Assembly: GCA_020831805.1 (NCBI GenBank) | Contig: JAFIFX010000003.1 | Span: forward strand, 244,011 to 308,010 | DNA from: Planctomycetota bacterium | GTDB lineage: Bacteria > Planctomycetota > Phycisphaerae > Phycisphaerales > UBA1924 | Direction of reading: 5' to 3' | Length of the DNA: 64,000 bases | In this document: positions 34,041-43,141 of the stretch, piece after piece | Layout: the number at the start of each line of letters is the position of its first letter | Numbering within the stretch: the stretch's first letter is position 1 | Notes under the pieces: model-generated | What the model was told of the DNA's origin: nothing | Databases searched by the model: none | What the model saw: only the letters and a program-made list of their open reading frames with translations | Made by a program: the position numbers and the translations under genes

Positions 34041-35204
34041 ATGGCCCAGCAGCTCGGCGCCGCCACCAGTGAGTTCGAGAAAACCGACCGGTGCGCGGAT
34101 CTGGACCACCGCCCGCGCGTGCTCCTCGGCAAGATGGGCCTCGATGGCCACGACCGCGGCGTTAAAGTGATCGCCCGTGCCCTGCGCGACTCGGGCATCC
34201 ACGTCATCTACTCGGGCCTCTGGCAGACCCCGGCCAGTTTGGCCGTGTCCGCCCGTGATGAGGATGTCGACTGCATCGCCGCCTCGATGATGAGCAACTC
34301 CCACCTCTCCCTGGCCCCCCGGCTCATCGGAGAACTCCGACGCCTCGGGCGTAGCGACATCCCCGTGCTGATGGGCGGCATCCTGCCCGCCGAGGATGTG
34401 CCCAAGCTCAAGGAACTCGGCGTCCGCGCCTGCTTTCCAACCGGGACGGGGCTTCTGGATGTGGTCGCCGCGGTCAAGTCCTGCGTCGTGCCCACCGGCG
34501 AGCGGATCGAGGGGTCACACCGCACGGCCCAGCTCGCACGGAACATCTCGCTCGTCCACGACGAGCGTCCGATCGCCGACGACACGCCGCTGCGACGCCC
34601 CAAACGCGTCATCGGTGTGACCGGCTCGCCCGGCGCCGGCAAAAGCACGCTCGTCGCCCAGCTCGCGGGCGAGTACACGCGCCGCGCCGAGTCGGATCCG
34701 AGCCTGGGTCGCTGCGCGGTCGTCGCGTTCGACCCCAAGAGCCCGATCACCAGCGGGGCCCTGCTCGGCGACCGTCTCCGGGTTGATTTCAACAACCTCG
34801 GCGAGCGCGTCTTCTACCGCTCGCTCGCGATCCGGGGCGAGGACTACCACGGCCTCGACCGCATCGTCGATCTGATCGGCGGCGCCCACGAGGGCGTCGA
34901 CGACGCCCCGTTCGTAACCGTTTTCATCGAAACCGTCGGGGCCGGGCAGAACGAGACCCGCGTGCGCGACCACGTCGATCGCACCATGGTCGTGCTGACG
35001 CCGGGCATGGGCGACGCGGTTCAGATGGACAAGGCCGGCATTCTCGAGATCGCCGACCTGTTCGTCTGCAACAAGGCCGACCACCCGGGCGAGAACGAAC
35101 TGGTCCGCGACCTGCGCGATGTCGCGGGACGCCGCCCGATCTTCGAAACCATCGCCACACGCGGCCAAGGCGTGCCCGAGTTGCTCGACGAACTTCTAGG
35201 ATGA
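34041..35204 (+). CDS. Cobalamin-binding domain fused to MeaB-type GTPase
   Basis: Residues 24-150 are an adenosylcobalamin-binding domain of the acyl-CoA mutase type, with the DGHDRG motif (35-40) whose His37 is the lower cobalt ligand, then SMMSNSHLSL and VLMGGILP. Residues 188-387 are a SIMIBI G3E GTPase like MeaB/ArgK. It shows P-loop GSPGAGKST (195-203), DPKSPITSGALLGDR, the switch ETVGAGQNE (297-305) and NKAD (344-347). MeaB proteins protect and reload B12 mutases. This fusion matches the N-terminal two thirds of IcmF but lacks the catalytic TIM barrel. A GAGGGAGAGA ribosome site supports the ATG. Confidence 0.9.
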   Translation: MAQQLGAATSEFEKTDRCADLDHRPRVLLGKMGLDGHDRGVKVIARALRDSGIHVIYSGLWQTPASLAVSARDEDVDCIAASMMSNSHLSLAPRLIGELRRLGRSDIPVLMGGILPAEDVPKLKELGVRACFPTGTGLLDVVAAVKSCVVPTGERIEGSHRTAQLARNISLVHDERPIADDTPLRRPKRVIGVTGSPGAGKSTLVAQLAGEYTRRAESDPSLGRCAVVAFDPKSPITSGALLGDRLRVDFNNLGERVFYRSLAIRGEDYHGLDRIVDLIGGAHEGVDDAPFVTVFIETVGAGQNETRVRDHVDRTMVVLTPGMGDAVQMDKAGILEIADLFVCNKADHPGENELVRDLRDVAGRRPIFETIATRGQGVPELLDELLG

Positions 35205-35311
35205 ACGCACGCCTGGTGCGCATGGACAGGCACGACGGCCTCACGGCTGGTCACATGCTTTCGCCGCGGATCCCGGCGTGGATGCGGTGGAAGATGAGTT
35301 CACAACTTCAC

Positions 35312-35328
35312 CAGATTTCTCGAATCTG
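35312..35328 (+). terminator. Weak terminator-like hairpin
   Basis: CAGATT-TCTCG-AATCTG is a 6-bp inverted repeat followed by ATTTTC, about 110 bp past the cobalamin/GTPase fusion stop and 125 bp before the fasciclin gene. It could terminate the former or be an operator for the latter. Confidence 0.35.
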
Positions 35329-35452
35329 ATTTTCGGATGCATTCCGAACGACTGTGGCATTGCGGCGGGATGTCCGCCGCGAAGCTGGGGGCCACCACCC
35401 GCGTGAGGCGGACCAGTCCCCACAACTGCCCAGACCTTTCGGAGGAACATCC

Positions 35453-36394
<942 letters not shown>

Positions 36395-36465
36395 CGAGCG
36401 ACGCTCCCCGCGTGGGACCCGAGGCCATCATCACTGTGACTGGTTTGCTGACCCTCCAACTGAAC

Positions 36466-36517
36466 CACCACCCCGGCCGGCTCGATCGATCCGATCGCCC
36501 GGCCGGGTTTCGTGGTG
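36466..36517 (+). terminator. Extended hairpin between fasciclin and sigma genes
   Basis: CACCAC plus CCCGGCCGG (36466-36480) pairs with CCGGCCGGG-TTTC-GTGGTG (36499-36517), and the loop itself contains GATCG/CGATC. The inner stem is followed by TTT. It probably ends the fasciclin transcript and would separate it from the sigma operon. Confidence 0.5.
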
Positions 36518-36549
36518 TACGATCTTGCCCAAAGGATCGGTCCCCCAGC

Positions 36550-37134
36550 GTGTCGAATACTGTCTCCACCCCAGAAGACCTGCTGCCGGCAGTTGCCCGT
36601 GGCGATGCCTCGGCCGTCAAGGCTTGCCTTGATCGGTACGGCGCGTTGATCTGGTCCCTCGCGAGGCGCACCTGCCGTTCCGGAGCGGACGCCGAGGACG
36701 CCGTCCAGGAAATCTTCGTCTCCATCTGGAAGAACGCGGCGCGGTTCGATCCCGAGCGAGGATCGGAAGTGACCTTCGTGGCGACCATCGCACGCCGGCG
36801 TCTCATCGATCGCATGCGTCAGGCCGGACGCCGGCCCAACGAGGCGCCGATCGAAGCCGGTGGAGGCATGGCGATCTCCGACGACCAGGTGGCCGCCCCG
36901 ACCGAACTGCGCGAAGAGGTCCAGATCGCCAGCCGGGCCCTGGCCGAACTGAGCGAGGATCAACGCCGTGTCCTCCAGATGTCGATCGGGCACGGTCTGA
37001 GCCACGAGAAGATCGCCGAGGCCACGGGCATCCCGCTCGGCACGGTCAAGACCCATATCAGACGCGGCCTCATCCGAGTCCGCTCGCTGCTCGAAGAACA
37101 ACGGGAACGCACGGGCAGAGGTGTTGAAGCGTGA
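36550..37134 (+). CDS. ECF sigma factor (SigK-like)
   Basis: This is an alternative RNA polymerase sigma factor. Region 2 is visible as DAEDAVQEIFVSIWKNAARFDPERGSEVTFVATIARRRLIDRMR and region 4 as LSEDQRRVLQMSIGHGLSHEKIAEATGIPLGTVKTHIRRGLIRVR, with no region 3. The 194-residue length from the GTG at 36550 is typical; a longer frame from 36412 would be partly non-coding hairpin. No strong ribosome site is visible. It overlaps the anti-sigma gene by GTGA. The neighbourhood (fasciclin protein, RskA) mirrors mycobacterial SigK control of MPT70/MPT83. Confidence 0.92.
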   Translation: MSNTVSTPEDLLPAVARGDASAVKACLDRYGALIWSLARRTCRSGADAEDAVQEIFVSIWKNAARFDPERGSEVTFVATIARRRLIDRMRQAGRRPNEAPIEAGGGMAISDDQVAAPTELREEVQIASRALAELSEDQRRVLQMSIGHGLSHEKIAEATGIPLGTVKTHIRRGLIRVRSLLEEQRERTGRGVEA

Positions 37135-37979
37135 GCGTTCGGAATCTGCCAACCGATGATCAGATCCTCGATCTGCTCGCCCTGCGAGCGGCGGAGGGGC
37201 TCGACCGGGACGACGAGGTCCACGCCGTCTCGCTGGACGACCCCGGGGTGTTCGACGCCGCCGCGGCCGTCCTGGCGATCGGGATGACCGCCCGTGACGG
37301 GATCGAGCCGATGCCCCCCATGCTCCGCCAGCGCCTCGAGGCCCTCGCCGAGGACTTCGCCACCCCGGTGCCCGCGCCCGCCCCCATCGTTTCCACCGCC
37401 TCCTCCAGAACGCTCCATCGTCCGGAACCGGCGAGGGTCCCGTGGATGGCCTCCGCCGGATGGCTGGCGGCCGCCGCCTGCCTGATCCTCGCGGTCGTCG
37501 TCTGGAACCCGCCACGAACCCCCGAGCCCGGCATCGATGCCCGTCTGGCCGCCCTCGAGATGAAGCCGGGGGTCGTCAAGACGGACTGGCTCAGCCTCGA
37601 CGCGGCCGGCCTCTCCGAGTCGCCCCACGCCTACGACAAGAACCTCAAGGGTCAGATCGTGTGGGATCCGCAGACCAACGAGGGCTACATGGTCTTCGAA
37701 GGCCTCGCGTCCAACGACCCCAGTGCTCTCCAGTACCAGCTCTGGATTTTCGACGCCGACCGCCCCACCGGCCAGCTGCCGCAGTACGGAGAGGGCATCC
37801 TCTCCCAGCGTCCCGTGGACGGCGGGGTGTTCGATATCCCCACCGACGGGCGGGTCGTGGTCCCCATCACACCCAAGCTCTCCGTCGGCAAAGCGGCCGT
37901 GTTCGCCGTCACCGTCGAGCCGCCCGGGGGCGTGGTGGTGTCCGACCGCGACATCGTCGCCGTGGCCATGGTGAACTGA
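37131..37979 (+). CDS. RskA-type anti-sigma factor
   Basis: This is a single-pass inner-membrane regulator of 282 residues. The N-terminal cytoplasmic part (about 1-100) is the sigma-binding region, although a canonical zinc HxxxCxxC is absent. One helix follows (ASAGWLAAAACLILAVVVW), then the extracytoplasmic RskA domain with GYMVFEGLASNDPSALQYQLWIFDADRP and VFAVTVEPPGG. Such proteins hold their ECF sigma inactive until proteolysed. It is translationally coupled to the sigma gene. Confidence 0.88.
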   Translation: MSVRNLPTDDQILDLLALRAAEGLDRDDEVHAVSLDDPGVFDAAAAVLAIGMTARDGIEPMPPMLRQRLEALAEDFATPVPAPAPIVSTASSRTLHRPEPARVPWMASAGWLAAAACLILAVVVWNPPRTPEPGIDARLAALEMKPGVVKTDWLSLDAAGLSESPHAYDKNLKGQIVWDPQTNEGYMVFEGLASNDPSALQYQLWIFDADRPTGQLPQYGEGILSQRPVDGGVFDIPTDGRVVVPITPKLSVGKAAVFAVTVEPPGGVVVSDRDIVAVAMVN

Positions 37980-37986
37980 TCCGAGC

Positions 37987-38015
37987 GTGACACGCTCGCC
38001 CGCATCCGATAGGCT
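37987..38015 (+). promoter_or_regulatory. Promoter of the TPR-recX group, leaderless start
   Basis: GTGACA (37987-37992) and TAGGCT (38010-38015) are 17 bp apart, and TAGGCT ends 5 nt before the ATG at 38021. It is the only one of these sites with a recognisable -35 at normal spacing. Confidence 0.5.
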
Positions 38016-38020
38016 GTGGC

Positions 38021-38329
38021 ATGCCCAGCATCGAACAACTCACCAGGCTGCTCGAAGCCGAGCCGAACGACCCGTTCCTGCTCTACGGCATCGCGCAGGA
38101 GCACCTGAAAAACGGCGATCACGACGCCGCCATCGAATGGTTCGACAGGACCATCGCGGCCGACCCGAAGCACGCATACGCCTACTTCCACAAGGCCCGC
38201 GCCCACGAAGCCGCCGACCGGCGCGAGCAGGCCATCGAGTCCATCCGCGCCGGAATCGTCATCGCCCGGGACACCGGCGACCAGAAGGCGTGGTCGGAAC
38301 TGGCCGGGTACCTGGACGAGCTGGAATGA
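38021..38329 (+). CDS. Small TPR protein
   Basis: This is a 102-residue protein made of about two and a half tetratricopeptide repeats (FLLYGIAQEHLKNGDHDAAIEWFDRTIAADPKHAYAYFHKARAHEAADRREQAIES), a protein-interaction fold. Its partner is unknown. The ATG of recX overlaps its stop (ATGA), so the two are coupled. This pairing may simply reflect operon packing. Confidence 0.85.
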   Translation: MPSIEQLTRLLEAEPNDPFLLYGIAQEHLKNGDHDAAIEWFDRTIAADPKHAYAYFHKARAHEAADRREQAIESIRAGIVIARDTGDQKAWSELAGYLDELE

Positions 38330-39045
38330 CCCCGCGCCCACGCCAACAACAGATCCCGATCCGGGTCTGGAGCCAGGCCGCGGGGCGTGACGATGTCCGT
38401 CTGACGGGCGTCCGACCCGTCCGGGACGATCCCGGCTGCGTCTGGATCATCCTCGACGGGCAGCGGGCCGGGCTGGTCGATCGGGCGTCCGCGGCGTCGC
38501 TCCGCCTCGAGTCCGCCGCGGCCGATCAGAAGCCGTGGGATCCCGCCTGGCACGACCACCTGGACGCGCAAGTCCGCGAGCGCCTCTGCAAACGCTCCGG
38601 CGAGCGCCTCCTCGCCGCCCGCATGCGGTGCAAGGCCGGGCTGGTCCGCGCCCTGATGAACCGGGGGCACGCCCGGCCCGACGCCGAGGCCTGCGCCGCG
38701 CACTTCGAATCGCTCGGAGCCCTCGACGACGCCCGCTACGCGGAAGTGCTGGTCCGCAATGAGCTCAGCCGCAGACCCGCCGGCCGACGCCTGCTGGAGG
38801 CCAAGCTCCGCTCGCACGGCGTGCCCCAGTCGTTGGCCGAGTCGGCGATCAAGGACGCCCTCCTCGATCGGGATGAGGAGGCCGACGCCAGGTCCGTGGC
38901 CGAGTCGGCCGCCCGCTCCCTGCGGCCGGGTTGCGACCCCCAAGCCGCCCGCCGCCGGATCGCCGGACGCCTGGCCCGGCGGGGATTCGGGCCCGAGACC
39001 ATCCGCCGGGTCCTCGACAGCGTGCTCAACGGGGCCGCCCGGTGA
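38326..39045 (+). CDS. recX: Regulatory protein RecX
   Basis: RecX inhibits RecA filament extension and recombinase activity. The 239 residues carry the helical repeats of the family: LVRALMNRGHARPDAEACAAHFESLGALDDARYAEVLVRNELSRRPAGRRLLEAKLRSHGVPQSLAESAI, then AARRRIAGRLARRGFGPETIRRVL. A roughly 80-residue N-terminal domain (VWIILDGQRAGLVDRASAASLRL) is common to many bacterial RecX proteins. recA is not in the window, which is unusual but not rare. Confidence 0.88.
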   Translation: MTPRPRQQQIPIRVWSQAAGRDDVRLTGVRPVRDDPGCVWIILDGQRAGLVDRASAASLRLESAAADQKPWDPAWHDHLDAQVRERLCKRSGERLLAARMRCKAGLVRALMNRGHARPDAEACAAHFESLGALDDARYAEVLVRNELSRRPAGRRLLEAKLRSHGVPQSLAESAIKDALLDRDEEADARSVAESAARSLRPGCDPQAARRRIAGRLARRGFGPETIRRVLDSVLNGAAR

Positions 39046-39575
39046 TCCGGCCCGGTCTGCTCGCGCTGGCCCTGATGTTGGCCGCCCTGGGGACCGGGGG
39101 GTGCGTGAGCCATCAGAACGAACGCCTGGCGATCGGCACCCGCGCGACCCCGACCTTTGGCGGCGGATCCGCCCTGAGCATGGCGGGCCCGGGCACGCTC
39201 CAGCGGTCCCGCTGGCGGACCATGGTCATCGTCGCCCCGGTGGACGGCGTGGTCCATGGTCCACCCTTGCGCACCCTGCGTCCGGTCGGCCGGCGGGCCG
39301 ATGCCGACCGCGTCGGGATGTTCCCGCTGACGACCCCCATCGCCGCGCCGGTCGCGCCCAGGCCGCGCAACGAGTTCAGCGAATCCTTCGGCCCGCTCGG
39401 CCGGGCGACGCTGGAACCGGTGCTGATGCCGTACCGTCTGGTCCGGGCGGTCCGGGCCGGCTGGTGGACCTGGAGCCCGATGCAGATCTGGAAACGCACC
39501 CGGGCCGACCGGGACCGCTCCGCCTCGGTCGGCGGGGTGAGACGACAGGAGCCGCCGAATGACCCAGCCGAGTGA
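39042..39575 (+). CDS. Predicted lipoprotein
   Basis: This is a 177-residue protein starting at a GTG that overlaps the recX stop. The N-terminus LLALALMLAALGTGGC is a signal with lipobox LGTGGC, so the mature protein should be lipid-anchored at Cys21. The rest is rich in Arg, Pro and Gly (VIVAPVDGVVHGPPLRTLRP; RNEFSESFGPLGRATLEPVLMPYRLVRAVRAGWWTW) and matches no family I know. It overlaps the rhodanese gene by 17 nt. Confidence 0.6.
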   Translation: MIRPGLLALALMLAALGTGGCVSHQNERLAIGTRATPTFGGGSALSMAGPGTLQRSRWRTMVIVAPVDGVVHGPPLRTLRPVGRRADADRVGMFPLTTPIAAPVAPRPRNEFSESFGPLGRATLEPVLMPYRLVRAVRAGWWTWSPMQIWKRTRADRDRSASVGGVRRQEPPNDPAE

Positions 39576-39933
39576 TCTGCCCGACAACCCGCCCCGCTGG
39601 CCGTTCAACCCCGAGTTGGAGATCTCCGTGACGGACACGCGCGACGGCCTGGCCGGCGGCGGCGTGGTGCTCGTGGACATCCGCGAACCGGAGGAACTGG
39701 CCATCGCCTCGGTCCCCGGCGCGGTCCACATCCCGATGGACCAGCTCGCCGCCCGTGCCAACGAGATGGGTCTGGAAGAGGACCAGACCCTCGCGCTGAT
39801 CTGCCACACGGGCCGGCGGTCGCTCGCCGCGGCCATGGCCCTGCAACGCATGGGCCTCGACGAGGCCCGGTCGGTGGCCGGGGGCATCGAGTGGTGGTCG
39901 GTCCGGATCGACCCGTCCGTGCCGCGCTACTGA
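39559..39933 (+). CDS. Single-domain rhodanese-like sulfurtransferase
   Basis: This 124-residue protein has one rhodanese domain: VVLVDIREPEELAIASVPGAVHIPMDQL and the active-site loop CHTGRRS with nucleophile Cys82. The loop accepts sulfane sulfur and hands it to a thiol acceptor. The six-residue loop is typical of sulfurtransferases rather than Cdc25-type phosphatases. It has no signal peptide and so is cytoplasmic. It ends the recX group and faces the dockerin-type gene, 13 bp away. Confidence 0.92.
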   Translation: MTQPSDLPDNPPRWPFNPELEISVTDTRDGLAGGGVVLVDIREPEELAIASVPGAVHIPMDQLAARANEMGLEEDQTLALICHTGRRSLAAAMALQRMGLDEARSVAGGIEWWSVRIDPSVPRY

Positions 39934-39946
39934 ACCACCGCACAAC

Positions 39947-41284
39947 TCACGGGCAGCCGGCGTTGAACTCGAGCAGGAACTGCTGGATGTCGAAAAAGTT
40001 CAGTTCGCCGTCACCGCCGTCGGGCGGGGAGAAGTCCGCGAGCAGGTCGCCGCTGTTGAACGCCGCCAGGAACGCCTGGATGTCGAAGAAATCGACGCTG
40101 CCGTCCCCGTTGAGATCCACGCGGCAGGGCGGATGCACGCCGCTGGGACCGAGCAGCCCGATCCCGAAGGACGAGAACGGGCGGTAGTCGTTCTCGCCGT
40201 CGCTGTTGACATCGCCCTCGAACACGCCGTTGCCGTTGCGATCGCATGTGAACCCGCCGTACCAGAAGGTGCCGAAGCTCAGATAGAAATCCGGAAATGG
40301 CTCGTACCAGATATCGAATGCATCCTGGATGCCCGCGGAGCCACCGATCGACTGATCGATGGTCAACACACCGGTGAGCGGGTCGACCTCGCCCCGGGGC
40401 GCCCACAGCGCGATCGCGGTCCGTGCGAGGTTGGTCGGGTCGCCGTCGGGCTGTCCATCGCCGTTGAAGTCCATCGTGCCAGGCTGGTGGTACTGCAAGC
40501 GGTGCGAGAAATCAGCCAGCCCGTTGCCGTCCAGGTCCCCGTCGGGGAATCCGTCACCGGAGGTATCCGTGATAAAGCTGTACGGGTTGTGGAACGCCGC
40601 GCCCTGCGGATCGCCGTCGGTGTCACCGATCTCGAAGCTCACATCCGTCGTGCCGTCACCGTACAGATCGTACAGATCGGCAGTGAAGTGCCAGCCTCGG
40701 ATGCCGGGCTCGCCCGGTGTCGGATCCCCCGTCAGATTGAACAGCGTGAAAGACACGATATGCAACGGCATGCAACTGTTGAACCCGTTGTCCCACTCCC
40801 AGAAGGACCAGGTGGCCCCGAAGCCTTCCACGCCCTGCTCCTCCGGGTCAGCGTGCTCGGTCCACCAGCTGCCCTGGATGGCATCGATCACGGTATCCGG
40901 CGGGACATCGCCCCAATCCGAATAGGTCGCACCAAACGCGATATCGCCGAAATCCGGATCGCCGATGTCTCCCGGGTCATCGGCGATGCCGACGAAGCTG
41001 ATCGTGTACAGATCCGGATCGATCGCCGCGCACGGCACCCTGTTGTCCACCACCCAGATCTCGCCGCTCGAAGTGTTCCCCCTGGGCGCTGGGCTCTGCG
41101 GGTAACGGTTCTTGATCATCTCGCCCGTGGCCAGGTTCAGATAGATGTGCCCCACCGCCTCGGCGCCCGCGATGGGGGCGCGGTGGAAGAGCTGCGGCGT
41201 CGGGTCCGTCGCGGCCTGGCCAACGGACGAAGCCGATCCCACCGCGATGCACAGGGCCAGCGAGAGGGTGTTTGGGGTAGACAT
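39947..41284 (-). CDS. Secreted dockerin-type protein, paralogue 1
   Basis: This 445-residue exported protein has a signal ending in VGQAA, a central region rich in Asp, Gly and Trp, and a C-terminal pair of EF-hand-like Ca2+ loops (DLNGDGSVDFFDIQAFLAAF; DGGDGELNFFDIQQFLLEF) ending AGCP. This matches the dockerin-like tail common on planctomycete secreted proteins, thought to anchor or sort them. Further Asp-rich turns (DTSGDGFPDGDLDGNG; DFNGDGQPDGDPTN) recur inside. The body has no recognised enzyme domain. AGGAG precedes the ATG. It is about 60% alike to the gene upstream, with an additional VNSDGEND insert. The 3' end lacks an obvious terminator. Confidence 0.85.
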   Translation of the reverse strand: MSTPNTLSLALCIAVGSASSVGQAATDPTPQLFHRAPIAGAEAVGHIYLNLATGEMIKNRYPQSPAPRGNTSSGEIWVVDNRVPCAAIDPDLYTISFVGIADDPGDIGDPDFGDIAFGATYSDWGDVPPDTVIDAIQGSWWTEHADPEEQGVEGFGATWSFWEWDNGFNSCMPLHIVSFTLFNLTGDPTPGEPGIRGWHFTADLYDLYGDGTTDVSFEIGDTDGDPQGAAFHNPYSFITDTSGDGFPDGDLDGNGLADFSHRLQYHQPGTMDFNGDGQPDGDPTNLARTAIALWAPRGEVDPLTGVLTIDQSIGGSAGIQDAFDIWYEPFPDFYLSFGTFWYGGFTCDRNGNGVFEGDVNSDGENDYRPFSSFGIGLLGPSGVHPPCRVDLNGDGSVDFFDIQAFLAAFNSGDLLADFSPPDGGDGELNFFDIQQFLLEFNAGCP

Positions 41285-41415
41285 GTCGATCTCCTGCGTG
41301 CTGTTGCGTTGTCGGGCGCGTGTGGGAGTCGGCCCGGCGTCGATCCGATACGGCCGGTCTCCCTGGTGGGTTTCTCCAATATAACCTGAACCGTGCCCGC
41401 CGAAGGATGCATTCC

Positions 41416-41449
41416 AGAAAAAACGCCCGGGGCCTTGCGGCCCCGGGCG
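41416..41449 (-). terminator. Rho-independent terminator of dockerin paralogue 2
   Basis: On the minus strand an 11-bp perfect stem CGCCCGGGGCC/GGCCCCGGGCG (complement of 41424-41449) with a GCAA loop is followed by TTTTTTCT. It lies about 40 nt past the stop of the upstream paralogue, so the two dockerin genes are probably separate transcripts. Confidence 0.88.
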
Positions 41450-41488
41450 TCGAACTACGCATTCAGCGTGGCTGTCGGAATCCGAGGA

Positions 41489-42784
41489 TTACGGGCAGCC
41501 AGCGTTGAAGTCAGCCAGGTAGAGCTGGATGTCGAAGAAGTTGATCAGCCCGTCGTTGTTCCAGTCGGCGATAGAGGCATCACCGGCGTTGAACGCGGCC
41601 AGGAAGATCTGGATATCGAAGAAGTTGACCAGACCGTCACCGTTGAGGTCGACGGGGCAGCCGCCGGGGCCGGTATCGCCGTCGGGGCCGAGCAGGCTGA
41701 TGCCGAAGGCGGACCAGGGGCGGTAGTCACCCTCGAAGATGCCGTTGCCGTTGGCGTCGCAGGTGAACCCGCCGTACCAGAAGGTACCGAAGGTCAGGGT
41801 GAAGTCGGGGAACGGCTCGTAGAGGATGTCGAAGGCATCCTCGGAACCGGCCGAGCCACCCGGGAAGGAGTCATCCATGGTGAAGGCGCCGGTGGTCGGA
41901 TCGACGCTGCCGCGGGGGGCGACGAGGTCGATGAAGGTGCGGGCGACATTGGTGGGGTCGCCGTCCGGGGTGCCGTCGCCGTTGAAGTCGACGGTACCGG
42001 GCTGGATGTAAGACAGCGAGTGACCGAAGTCGGCCAGGCCGTCGCCGTCCAGGTCGCCGTCGGGGAAGCCGTCGCCCGAGGTGTCGGTGACGAAGAAGAA
42101 GGGGTTGTGGATGGCGGCGGACTGCGGGTCGCCGTCGGTGTCGCCGATCTCGAAGGAGAGGTCGGCATCGCCGAAGTCAGTCAGGTCAACGGTGAAGCGC
42201 CAGCCGCGGATGCCGGGGGCGCCCGGATCGGGATCGCCGAAGAGGTTGAACAGCGTAAACGCGACGATGCCGGTGCGGGTCAGGCAGCTGTTGAAGCCGT
42301 TCTCACCCTCGTAGAAGCTCCAGGTCGCGGCGAAGCCTTCCACGCCTTCCTCGTCGGGGTCAGCGTGCTCGGTCCACCAGCTGCCGGAGACGCCGTCGAT
42401 GACGGTGTCCGGGGGAACATCGCCCCAGTCGAGGTACTCGGCGTTGAAGGCGATGTCGCCGAAGTCGGGGTCGCCGACGTCGGCCGGGTCATCGACGACG
42501 CCGACGAAGCCGCCGGCGTAGAGGACGGGGTCGATGTCCGCGCAGGGAACATTGTTGTCCGTGACCCAGACTTCCGGGTCGGTGCCGCGGGGAGCGACCT
42601 GGCTCTTGGCGTTGGTGTAGTTGACGATCTTCTCGCCGGTGGCGATGTTGAAGTAAACGTGACCGACGACCTGGGCACCGGCGACGGGCGCGCGGTGGAA
42701 GGTCTGCGGGGTGCGATCGCTGGCGATGGCCGGGGTGACCATACCGGCAGCGAGCAACAGGCTCAGTGCATTCTTGGCCTTCAT
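41489..42784 (-). CDS. Secreted dockerin-type protein, paralogue 2
   Basis: This 431-residue product with a signal peptide (NALSLLLAAGMVTPAIAS) is collinear with paralogue 1. Both share FHRAPVAGA-VVGH-YFN-ATGE, WGDVPPDTVID--GSWWTEHADP, IGDTDGDPQ-AA-HNP, the DTSGDGFPDGDLDG turn and a tail with two FFDIQ loops ending FNAGCP. A GAGGAG ribosome site sits about 9 nt before the ATG. It has its own strong terminator and a candidate distant promoter. The function is unknown; the Ca2+ loops suggest surface attachment or protein-protein interaction. Confidence 0.85.
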   Translation of the reverse strand: MKAKNALSLLLAAGMVTPAIASDRTPQTFHRAPVAGAQVVGHVYFNIATGEKIVNYTNAKSQVAPRGTDPEVWVTDNNVPCADIDPVLYAGGFVGVVDDPADVGDPDFGDIAFNAEYLDWGDVPPDTVIDGVSGSWWTEHADPDEEGVEGFAATWSFYEGENGFNSCLTRTGIVAFTLFNLFGDPDPGAPGIRGWRFTVDLTDFGDADLSFEIGDTDGDPQSAAIHNPFFFVTDTSGDGFPDGDLDGDGLADFGHSLSYIQPGTVDFNGDGTPDGDPTNVARTFIDLVAPRGSVDPTTGAFTMDDSFPGGSAGSEDAFDILYEPFPDFTLTFGTFWYGGFTCDANGNGIFEGDYRPWSAFGISLLGPDGDTGPGGCPVDLNGDGLVNFFDIQIFLAAFNAGDASIADWNNDGLINFFDIQLYLADFNAGCP

Positions 42785-42982
42785 GGAACATGCTCCTCTT
42801 TATTCAGAACTACTTCGAAGTTGCCCAGACAGGGGCAAACAGGAACGGAAACACACGAAGCCGTCCCGGGATTTCTCAATCCAGAGAGGTCACCTACAAA
42901 TCTCGATCCGCTCGGAGTCTCTCTCTCGCAGCCATCTGGTCAACTCTCGTCGGCCGTGATGTTCGCGACACTTCGTGCGGGC

Positions 42983-42999
42983 TGACCGCAGTGCGGTCA
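42983..42999. promoter_or_regulatory. 17-bp palindrome, possible operator or leader hairpin
   Basis: TGACCGC-AGT-GCGGTCA is a perfect 7-bp inverted repeat around AGT, about 40 bp past the predicted start of transcription for the dockerin gene. It could be a protein-binding site or fold in the mRNA leader. Confidence 0.35.
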
Positions 43000-43043
43000 A
43001 AACCGGGATGTCGGAGCCCGGGCGGACCGGACTGTTCTACCTC

Positions 43044-43071
43044 AATATACCGCGACGAGGAATTCATGCAA
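43044..43071 (-). promoter_or_regulatory. Sigma70-like promoter for dockerin paralogue 2
   Basis: On the minus strand TTGCAT (complement of 43066-43071) and TATATT (complement of 43044-43049) are 16 bp apart, an unusually good match for this GC-rich window. The start codon is about 260 bp downstream. Confidence 0.45.
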
Positions 43072-43141
43072 GGGGCTGGCTGGCGAAATGCCCAGAAAAA
43101 CGGATCTATTGTCGAATACTAAGTGCAACCACCTAGCCCGT

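Larger units (their letters stand above)
42785..43141. other. Leader/intergenic region between carA and dockerin paralogue 2
   Basis: This gap of about 360 bp holds no gene. It is less GC-rich than its surroundings and holds a candidate minus-strand promoter near 43044-43071 and a 17-bp palindrome at 42983-42999. If that promoter is used, the dockerin mRNA has a leader of about 250 nt, long enough for structured control. Confidence 0.5.

Noticed and set aside
34041..35204. A complete IcmF isobutyryl-CoA mutase
   Set aside because: The frame ends 7 residues after the GTPase lobe and the next gene is fasciclin, so no substrate-binding barrel is encoded.
41424..41449. The long GC palindrome as a CRISPR repeat or mobile-element end
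   Set aside because: It occurs once, lies just after a stop codon and is followed by T6 on the minus strand, so a transcription terminator is sufficient.
40000..42700. Tandem similarity in 40-42.7 kb as an assembly duplication
   Set aside because: The two genes differ throughout at protein and DNA level and have different lengths and flanks, so they are true paralogues.
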